A DNA stretch of 39,259 nt from an uncultured Bacteroidota bacterium. GTDB lineage: Bacteria; Bacteroidota; Bacteroidia; Bacteroidales; 4484-276. Position 1 is the stretch's first letter. Every line of letters begins with the position of its first letter. The stretch lies in the NCBI GenBank assembly GCA_903944895.1, contig CAJATL010000009.1, positions 1 to 39,259 of the forward strand, in the 5' to 3' direction. Under the pieces are notes generated by a model. The model saw only the letters and a list, made by a program, of their open reading frames with translations, was not told the origin of the DNA and ran no database searches. This document shows positions 33,312 to 39,259 of the stretch, one piece after another. The position numbers were made by a program, and so were the translations under genes.

Positions 33312-35579
33312 GTGAAAACAATTACCGGGAAAACGCTGACTTACCGATGGCTGATCATCTTGTTTGTCATATTTTCGACCATTTTTGCAGGTTATGAGCT
33401 TAAAAATCTCGGCATCGATGCAGATATTCTACGGTCGCTGCCTGATGATGACCCGGATGCAGCATTGCTGAAACGTATCGGCAAAAATTTCGGCGGAAAC
33501 AGCATGGGGATCGTCATTCTTGAAACTGAGGATGTTTACCGCACCGCAGTGCTGGAACACGTAAGAGCGATCACCGATTCACTGGGTCAAATTGAAGGGA
33601 TTTCTTCGGTAACAAGCCTTACCAATATTATCAATATTAAAGGTAAAGAATCCGGCTTTGAAGTCGGTAGGCTGGTTGATGAATATGATTTGCCGGAAAC
33701 ACCTGAGGCCCTGGAAAAATTAAAAAATAATGTGAAGGCCAACGAAATGTACCGGGGATCGATTGTTTCGGAGGACGGCACATCTACAATAATTATTTTT
33801 ACACTGAGCGACAGCGCTGATGTGCGAACTGTCGCACAAACGGTTCTTGCGAAAACACAGGCACTCAACATTCCTGAAAAGCTTTATTATATCGGTTCTC
33901 CGATGCTCGTCAACTATATTTCCGATCTGATGCGGCGAGATCTGATGCGGCTCCTTCCCATTGCATTTATACTGATTGCGCTAATCCTGCTGATAAGTTT
34001 CAGATCGGTTGAGGGCGTGATTTTGCCAATATTAACGGCAGTTATTGCCATTGTCTGGACTTTGGGCGTCATGTCACTTTTGGATTATAGAATGTCGATG
34101 ATTTCAAACAACATTCCCATCATCTTACTCGCAGTTGGGAGTGCCTACACCATCCATGTGCTGAACCGGATTAACCAGCTCAGGATAACCAATCGCGATG
34201 AAGCCATTCGCAAAGCCGTCGAATTTGTTATGATTCCCATTCTGCTTGCAGCAGTAACCACCATGATCGGTTTCGTTTCGTTTATTTTTGGTTCATACCT
34301 GAATATGATCATGGCTTTTGGAATTTTCACGGCACTTGGAACCTTTTTTGCCAGCATGTTATCCATATTTTTTGTGCCCGCCCTGCTTGATGTCACCACC
34401 TCCAAAATAAGAAATAAAAACCTTTTTACCGGAAAAATCAAAAAATCGTTTTTATCGGAGAAACTCCTTCTCAGGCTGAATGTGTTATTGTTCAAACATC
34501 CAAAATATGTGCTGACTACCTGGACTGTTCTTATCCTGATAAGTATCGTTGGCATGTTTTTTATCAGGCGGAGTGTCGATATTCAGGATTATTTTGAAAA
34601 GGGAAATCCCACCCGTGAAGCCGAACGCATTATGGTTGAGAAATTTGGAGGGACCAAACCTGTTTTCGTCCTTTTTGAAGGCGATATGCAAAATCCTGAA
34701 GTTTTAAAAACCATGCTCGAAGCCGGCGAGTACATGGAGCAAAGCCCCGATATTTACACCACACAATCCCTGGCCGATCTTATCGCTCAGTTAAACGAAG
34801 CCGTTTCTGATGAAATGGGCATACCCGATGATCAGGAAAAAATTGAACAGTTATGGTTTCTGCTGGATGGAAATGATGCTTTGAAGCGTTTTGTAAATGA
34901 AGATCTTACCGAAGGCATTATTATATCGAAGTTCAAATCGCCGGATAATAACTCCAAAAAGGTTTTTGCCGGATACATGAATACATTTATTGAGCAACAC
35001 TCCCGGGAAGGTTGCCGGATAAGCATCACCGGAATGCCCTTTGTTGATATTACCATGGACAGGAGCCTGATCAACAGCCAGATTGCCAGTATCACCATTG
35101 CAGTTATTTTTTCGATCCTGTTGGTTTCGCTGATTTTACGATCGCTATCCAGCGGGTTTTTTTCGGCCATCCCGATTATCGCCACCATTACCATACTTTT
35201 TGGAGTGATGGGATTTACCGGGATTCCGCTCAATATTGCCACAGTTCTTGTTGCAAGCGTGGCTCTTGGAATCGGCATCGATTATTCGATTCACATCATT
35301 TCACATTTTAACAGCACTTTAAAAATTACCGGCAATGCCAGGCTGGCTATCGAAGATACGATTATCGTCAGTGGTAAGGCCATTATTATCAATGTGATTT
35401 CGGTTTCAACCGGTTTTCTGATCCTGGTATTTTCTGAAATGGTGCCGCTACAATATTTTGGCTTACTTCTTACGCTCAGCATGGTTGGCTCAAGCCTTGG
35501 CGCCATGACCTTGCTACCCGTAATTCTGATTTTGGCACACCGGAAAAAAAATAAAGATCATTTTAATCCAAGCTTATGA
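33312..35579 (+). CDS. MMPL/RND family transporter
   Basis: A 755-residue inner-membrane exporter of the hydrophobe/amphiphile efflux type. One N-terminal helix (about 11-29) and a periplasmic loop (about 30-205) are followed by a five-helix cluster (about 210-365). A second half repeats this, with a helix at about 395-415, a second periplasmic loop, and a cluster near 615-745 containing ALGIGIDYSIHII. The first cluster has LLAVGSAYTIHVLNRI, where the second has the GxxxDY signature. Start is GTG at 33312. It is translationally coupled (ATGA overlap) to a LolA-like protein, so it probably moves a lipid or lipoprotein. Confidence 0.88.
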   Translation: MKTITGKTLTYRWLIILFVIFSTIFAGYELKNLGIDADILRSLPDDDPDAALLKRIGKNFGGNSMGIVILETEDVYRTAVLEHVRAITDSLGQIEGISSVTSLTNIINIKGKESGFEVGRLVDEYDLPETPEALEKLKNNVKANEMYRGSIVSEDGTSTIIIFTLSDSADVRTVAQTVLAKTQALNIPEKLYYIGSPMLVNYISDLMRRDLMRLLPIAFILIALILLISFRSVEGVILPILTAVIAIVWTLGVMSLLDYRMSMISNNIPIILLAVGSAYTIHVLNRINQLRITNRDEAIRKAVEFVMIPILLAAVTTMIGFVSFIFGSYLNMIMAFGIFTALGTFFASMLSIFFVPALLDVTTSKIRNKNLFTGKIKKSFLSEKLLLRLNVLLFKHPKYVLTTWTVLILISIVGMFFIRRSVDIQDYFEKGNPTREAERIMVEKFGGTKPVFVLFEGDMQNPEVLKTMLEAGEYMEQSPDIYTTQSLADLIAQLNEAVSDEMGIPDDQEKIEQLWFLLDGNDALKRFVNEDLTEGIIISKFKSPDNNSKKVFAGYMNTFIEQHSREGCRISITGMPFVDITMDRSLINSQIASITIAVIFSILLVSLILRSLSSGFFSAIPIIATITILFGVMGFTGIPLNIATVLVASVALGIGIDYSIHIISHFNSTLKITGNARLAIEDTIIVSGKAIIINVISVSTGFLILVFSEMVPLQYFGLLLTLSMVGSSLGAMTLLPVILILAHRKKNKDHFNPSL

Positions 35580-36313
35580 AATATCAAAACCTAATTCCAA
35601 CAGTACTATTTTTTTTATTGTTGAATTGCAGCCCTGTAACCGCACAAAATGCCGATTCTCTGCTTAAATACATGGACAACCTGATGTCGGCGCCAAAGGA
35701 TAAAGTGGCCACAATGCAGATGACGCTGACTGAAAAGGATGGAAAAGTAAAAACCAAAGAAGCTTTGTTGAAGCAAAAGGGTAAGGACCGGAAGATGTAC
35801 AAATATACCAAACCCGAATCGCAGGCCGGAGTTTCCACATTGTCGCTGCCCGGAGATGTGATGTGGCTTTTTATGCCAGCATTTGACGAACCTGTAAAAA
35901 TTACTTTTCTATCGAAAAGCCAGGCATTTACCGGTACCGATTTCTCTTACGAGGATATGGATAGCCGTTCGTACACCGAAAAATACGCACCTTCGTTAAA
36001 GCCTTCGGCCGATCCCGAAAACTATACGCTGGAACTGGTCCCCAGAACCAAAAAATCAAATTATTCCAAAATTATTGTTACACTCAACAAAGCCAACAAT
36101 TATCCCATTAAAATGGAATATTTCGACACAAAGGGCACCTATTTCAAATTGGCTACCTACCAATACGCCAAAAAAGGAAAATACTGGTACGCAAAAGAGG
36201 TGCTGATGAAGGATTTGAAAAAGGGATCTTCAACCAAAATTGTAATGGCCGAAATTAGTTTTGATCAGGGATTAAAGGACGACGAGTTTACCGTTAAGAA
36301 AATGATGGAATAA
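35576..36313 (+). CDS. LolA-like outer membrane lipoprotein-sorting protein
   Basis: A 245-residue exported protein with a signal peptide (about 1-23) and a half-open beta-barrel of the LolA-like type, whose family name derives from carrying lipids or lipoproteins across the periplasm. Typical blocks are MQMTLTEKDGKVKTKEALLKQKGKDRKMYKYTKPESQAGVSTL (in parts), VMWLFMPAFDEPVKI, GTDFSYEDM and KIVMAEISFDQGLKDDEFTVKKM. It overlaps the transporter end by 4 bp. RND transporters linked to such proteins are known in hopanoid and lipid trafficking; whether that applies here is inference. Confidence 0.88.
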   Translation: MKYQNLIPTVLFFLLLNCSPVTAQNADSLLKYMDNLMSAPKDKVATMQMTLTEKDGKVKTKEALLKQKGKDRKMYKYTKPESQAGVSTLSLPGDVMWLFMPAFDEPVKITFLSKSQAFTGTDFSYEDMDSRSYTEKYAPSLKPSADPENYTLELVPRTKKSNYSKIIVTLNKANNYPIKMEYFDTKGTYFKLATYQYAKKGKYWYAKEVLMKDLKKGSSTKIVMAEISFDQGLKDDEFTVKKMME

Positions 36314-36334
36314 CCTGTTTTTTCTGAACTCTCC

Positions 36335-36985
36335 TTAATTGATGAATTCATATTTCCGCTGCCGGTATTCCGGCTTTTTCATCATCTCCCTGATATTGAC
36401 CATCGTTTCGTAAGGCGTTTCGTCGATAAACATGTTCACAAGCCAGGCTGGGATTTCGCCTCCGGGATCAACCTGCATCCTGAAAATCATTTCCAGGCTG
36501 CCATCCTTGAGTACATTGACGAGCCATTCGCCATTTCCTTTAACTCTAACCAGTTTTTCCTTTTCTTCGAGGTAATTATGCAGCAGTTCGATGTCAACTT
36601 TTAGTTGTCGGGTTTGTCTATTCCAGATGAAGCGGTTCAGGTAAATTCCGTCACGATTGGCAAAGGGGAATGGCACGGATGCTTCAGAATAATAGATTTG
36701 CAGGGTGTCGCCGGATTTTTCGAGCAACCGGGCATATTCGATATTGTAGCCCCAATTGGGCATGTGGTCCAAATCCTGCAAAACAGCAACAAATGCGCCG
36801 ACCGATCCCTGTATCGTCATCCTGGCTTTGAAGGCCATAAAAGCCGAAGTGTCGGTTGCGGTGGTAAATATTTCGATACCATTTTTATTCTTTTTCAATT
36901 TCCAGTTGCCTTCGTCCTGGCCAAATGCAGTAAAGCCGGCGAGGAATAAAAGCGTAAAAACATAGCATGTGAAAAATTTATTCAT
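36335..36985 (-). CDS. Secreted START-domain lipid-binding protein
   Basis: A 216-residue protein with a signal peptide (about 1-22) followed by a START/SRPBCC helix-grip domain that binds hydrophobic ligands. Recognisable parts are NWKLKKNKNGIEIFTT, the FKARMTIQGSVGAFVAVLQDLDHMPNW block, EASVPFPFANRDGIY and the long C-terminal helix INIREMM-like segment (MVNIREMMKKPEYRQR). ATG 36985 is preferred over 37015 because it directly gives a signal peptide. It overlaps the sulfotransferase gene by 8 bp and should be co-translated with it. Confidence 0.86.
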   Translation of the reverse strand: MNKFFTCYVFTLLFLAGFTAFGQDEGNWKLKKNKNGIEIFTTATDTSAFMAFKARMTIQGSVGAFVAVLQDLDHMPNWGYNIEYARLLEKSGDTLQIYYSEASVPFPFANRDGIYLNRFIWNRQTRQLKVDIELLHNYLEEKEKLVRVKGNGEWLVNVLKDGSLEMIFRMQVDPGGEIPAWLVNMFIDETPYETMVNIREMMKKPEYRQRKYEFIN

Positions 36986-38123
36986 TTGTAATTCCGATGT
37001 TTTCGGGAACGGCATAGTTGAAATGTTTCATGGCAAAACCCCATTCATGTCGGATTTTCTCCAACAAATCAGAGCTGATGGTATGTTTGTTCTTTTCGTA
37101 GCTGTCCATACTTTGCCTGTAATTGGTAAAAGCGGGTAAAGCATCTTCAAATCCGGGCAAATCAAGCTTTTCGTAAATATGCTTCAGATTATTCAACGGG
37201 TCTTTTTCGAGATCATCAAAGGCGATCTCAACAAAGTTAGCGGCTGGAATAAGCGTTTTCTGTTCCAGAAAATCGCTCATCAGTTTTTTATAGATATCAA
37301 AAATATGGTAGTCGATCTCTTCCTGTGTAATCGAATGTAATTGAAGATAGGGAAGCATTTTTGAATAAAAATGCCGGGTCGAGAGGAACACCTCCACCGG
37401 GTTACGGTGAATGTGGATGAATTTAGCATTCGGAAACATTTCGAGCAAAACCTTAATGCGTGCGGTATTCGGAGGATTTTTTGAGAGAAACTGAACCCTG
37501 CCTGTGTTTTTCAGCGCCTTTTTGATCAGCAGTTTGTAATCGTTTTTCCAGGATTGAAGTTGTGAATCCGGAATTCCCCGAAACCTGATGAAGCGGTCGT
37601 AATAATTCCTGATATTTTTAGGGAACATCCAGAAATAGTAAAAGCAAACAGGAGTTTTGTCGCCAAGTGCAAATTCTTCTTCCTGCGGATTGGCGGTATC
37701 CAGCTTAACATTGTCGCCTTTGCGGGTGCCCGGGATGAGCAGTTTTGTAAAACCGCCAAAAATAAACCGCCCCAATCCGGCAAGCAGCGTATCAGGAAAA
37801 ACGCTTTGATAGGTGGTGACAAACCCGAGCCTTTCATCCTGACAAAGCAGATTATGAAGGTGAGTAGTGCCACTTCGCCAGTGCCCGACGATAAAAACCG
37901 GATCATTTTTGATGGCTTCGTTTTTAAATCCGGGGTTTATCAGCAGGCGCTCCCAGGTTCTGAATGGATAGTTAATCAGGTTGATCAGCGTAATGATGAC
38001 AAGACGGGGATAATACCTTGCCGAAACTTGATTTCTGGTAAAAAGACCGGCCATTATTTTTAGGGAATACCCAACAGCAGGTGGTAAAAGGACGCCTTTT
38101 TTTTGCTTTTTTGCTAACGACAT
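36978..38123 (-). CDS. PAPS-dependent sulfotransferase family protein
   Basis: A 381-residue enzyme expected to transfer sulfate from PAPS to an acceptor hydroxyl or amine. The 5'-phosphosulfate loop is FIVGHWRSGTTHLHNLL (about 77-93). NPQEEEFALG (about 145-154) is typical of the Sulfotransfer_3 subgroup, SKNPPNTARI is near 214-223, and the 3'-phosphate motif IHIHRNPVEVFLSTRHFY (R240, S248) is intact. A hydrophobic patch near 41-50 may make membrane contact. The acceptor is unknown; the START partner downstream points to a lipophilic acceptor or product. Confidence 0.88.
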   Translation of the reverse strand: MSLAKKQKKGVLLPPAVGYSLKIMAGLFTRNQVSARYYPRLVIITLINLINYPFRTWERLLINPGFKNEAIKNDPVFIVGHWRSGTTHLHNLLCQDERLGFVTTYQSVFPDTLLAGLGRFIFGGFTKLLIPGTRKGDNVKLDTANPQEEEFALGDKTPVCFYYFWMFPKNIRNYYDRFIRFRGIPDSQLQSWKNDYKLLIKKALKNTGRVQFLSKNPPNTARIKVLLEMFPNAKFIHIHRNPVEVFLSTRHFYSKMLPYLQLHSITQEEIDYHIFDIYKKLMSDFLEQKTLIPAANFVEIAFDDLEKDPLNNLKHIYEKLDLPGFEDALPAFTNYRQSMDSYEKNKHTISSDLLEKIRHEWGFAMKHFNYAVPENIGITNE

Positions 38124-38496
38124 GTATCCGAATGTTTTTTTATGTTTATGGTTTGCATGTTAAATCGATGGTTTGAATGTCTTTCCTTTTGGGATTATTT
38201 TATCCATCAAATCAGCAATTTAATATTCAGGACCGATTTTACAGTAGCCCCAAACTTTGGGTGCAAACTTAGTAAATTATGGCCTTTCAGGAAATAAAGG
38301 AAGAATTTTTTGGAGTCATGTTGTCGGTTGAAGAACTCCGGACTGCCTGGAAAATGATGGGTCGTTACATCTTGAAAAATGAAGGGCTGTAAGGGGTTTT
38401 AGCTGAAGAGAAAAAAAATAAACGAAAAAAACACAAAGTGGCGCAACCTTTTTTTTGACTTTTTCATCTTATCAACACAGCAACAAATTAAATAAT
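38124..38496. other. Divergent intergenic region
   Basis: 373 bp upstream of the sulfotransferase (minus) and a small membrane ORF (plus). Minus-strand TAAGTTTG at 38264-38271 is a candidate -7 box for the sulfotransferase operon with a leader of about 130 nt. A small plus-strand ORF at 38279-38392 is described separately. The rest shows nothing recognisable. Confidence 0.4.
38279..38392 (+). CDS. Possible small protein of 37 residues
   Basis: ATG 38279 to TAA 38392 encodes a 37-residue peptide starting MAFQEIKEEFFGVMLSV. It is mostly helical and amphipathic, with Met, Phe and Trp on one face and Lys/Glu on the other. Codon use is like neighbouring genes. No promoter or partner is obvious, and I do not recognise it. 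It could be chance. Confidence 0.28.
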   Translation: MAFQEIKEEFFGVMLSVEELRTAWKMMGRYILKNEGL

Positions 38497-38649
38497 ATGG
38501 CAACTTTACGATACTTACTTTTAAGCTTTACACAAAAGAACAGGGTTCATGTTAATCCAAAGGTTTCTTTTTACATTTTACTGGTAGCTTTTGTGATTTT
38601 GTTGCTGGCTACCGAAAGCATCATCAAGCAAACTTTCGTACCGCTATAA
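38497..38649 (+). CDS. Small single-pass membrane protein
   Basis: A 50-residue protein (starts MATLRYLLLSFTQ) with one membrane helix at about 24-40 (FYILLVAFVILLLATE) and a basic N-terminal side (KNRVHVNPK), so the N-terminus is probably cytoplasmic. ATG 38497 is preferred over a TTG at 38455. A terminator follows 59 bp later, supporting a real short transcript. I do not recognise the family. Confidence 0.5.
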   Translation: MATLRYLLLSFTQKNRVHVNPKVSFYILLVAFVILLLATESIIKQTFVPL

Positions 38650-38707
38650 GTTTTTAAGTTTTTTCATGGTTTTTGTTTAAGTTTATTAACTGTTTTGATT
38701 TTGAAAT

Positions 38708-38742
38708 AAAGCCGCCAAACTGGGAAGATGGCGGCTTTTCTA
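38708..38742. terminator. Terminator, probably bidirectional
   Basis: AAAGCCGCC (38708-38716) pairs with GGCGGCTTT (38730-38738), with T-rich flanks on both strands. It lies between the small membrane ORF (plus) and the HMA gene (minus). Confidence 0.8.
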
Positions 38743-38762
38743 TTGTTTAAAAATCTGTCGTT

Positions 38763-39038
38763 TCATTCGCCGGAAACCCGGCCAATGGCGCAACTCACGT
38801 AAGAAACCACGGTCGATTTTATTGAGTTTTCGCCCTGTTCGGGATACCCAAGTTTTGTGAGCCGGTTAATAACGTGCTCTTTGTTTTGAACGGCCTCATC
38901 AAAATCAACGGTCACACAGGCATTTTCAACATCAACCTCTACTTCCTTTACGCCATCAAGTTTGGCGATTTCTTTGCGGATGGTGTTTGCGCATCCATGG
39001 CATTTGATATTTTCGACATTAATTTTTTCTTTTGTCAT
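38763..39038 (-). CDS. Heavy-metal-associated (HMA) domain protein
   Basis: A 91-residue copper-chaperone-like protein. The metal site is CHGC (C13, C16) after INVENIK, in a beta-alpha-beta-beta-alpha-beta fold (GVKEVEVDVENACVTVDF; VINRLTKLGYP). The domain ends by about 67, and the remaining 24 residues (STVVSYVSCAIGRVSGE) add a third Cys (C83) seen in related Bacteroidota proteins. It probably delivers or senses Cu(I) or a similar soft metal in the cytoplasm. No ATPase or regulator is adjacent. Confidence 0.9.
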   Translation of the reverse strand: MTKEKINVENIKCHGCANTIRKEIAKLDGVKEVEVDVENACVTVDFDEAVQNKEHVINRLTKLGYPEQGENSIKSTVVSYVSCAIGRVSGE

Positions 39039-39177
39039 CTTAGCTTCCTTCCTATAAATTTAAAACAACATTAAAACAGTTTAAGCACCCTGTTTGTTTT
39101 ACCCGGGACAAAAGTATCCACTTTCCGGATTGTACCCTTAAATTGTGACCTAATATGATTGAGTGTCCGGTTATACT

Positions 39178-39259
39178 TTTTAGATTTCTCCCTACGGTCG
39201 AAATGACAAGGTATTTGGCGTATTTTGGGAGGGTGGGGGTTGGTGGCGGCTTCGCTGCC
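39178..39259. repeat. Possible dispersed intergenic repeat at the window edge
   Basis: TTTCTCCCTACGGTCGAAAT (39184-39203) resembles a short element found repeatedly between genes in Bacteroidota. GGCGGCTTCGCTGCC (39245-39259) is a hairpin with a 3-nt loop, reminiscent of the array at the left end. Only one copy of each is seen here, so this is weak. Confidence 0.25.

Noticed and set aside
33312-36313. Multidrug efflux of the AcrB type
   Set aside because: Length is about 755 residues, with the MMPL/HAE3 layout and no adjacent adaptor or TolC.

Overview
The window looks like chromosomal DNA of a free-living member of the Bacteroidota. Four encoded proteins end in a type IX secretion (T9SS) sorting domain, there is a TonB receptor with a carboxypeptidase-regulatory-like domain, an ECF sigma factor paired with a surface beta-barrel protein, and several exact copies of the Bacteroidota -7 promoter box TAnnTTTG, usually as TACTTTTG. 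Isoprenoid precursors are made through mevalonate, which argues against a Bacteroides-type gut organism, since those use the MEP route. No phage, insertion sequence, rRNA or tRNA was seen.

Layout. 1-1144 is a tandem array of about 151-bp dyad-symmetric palindromic elements with 52-62-bp spacers. 1314-1505 is a short ORF with an in-frame TGA. 1566-4967 is a secreted GH31 glycosidase, convergent with an M1 aminopeptidase (5061-7007) across a bidirectional terminator. 7226-8929 is a two-gene cytoskeletal module: a bactofilin, then an actin/ParM-like protein that appears circularly permuted. Next come an Ig-like lipoprotein, then on the minus strand an ArsR-type regulator, adenine deaminase and a compact mevalonate operon (HMG-CoA reductase, GYDIA-type GHMP kinase, diphosphomevalonate decarboxylase, mevalonate kinase).

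17712-20794 (minus) holds an AlkD-like protein and a second M1 peptidase. 21080-25410 (plus) holds TolC, a MazEF-like toxin-antitoxin pair, a periplasmic adaptor and TsaB. 25413-27399 (minus) is the sigma factor and its partner. 27670-29413 (plus) pairs an extended SDR with a steroid 5-alpha-reductase-family membrane enzyme. 29410-32849 (minus) is a T9SS cargo protein and a TonB receptor. 33312-36313 (plus) is an MMPL/RND transporter translationally coupled to a LolA-like protein. 36335-38123 (minus) is a sulfotransferase overlapping a START-domain protein. The right end has two small ORFs and an HMA metallochaperone.

Most genes are ordinary cell-envelope, lipid and housekeeping functions. 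The strongest unusual signal is 7877-8929: the phosphate-1 motif DxGxxxT, which opens actin-fold ATPases, is at the extreme C-terminus (residues 334-340), and the N-terminus begins at the strand that normally follows it. All function calls come from reading the sequence; no database search was run.
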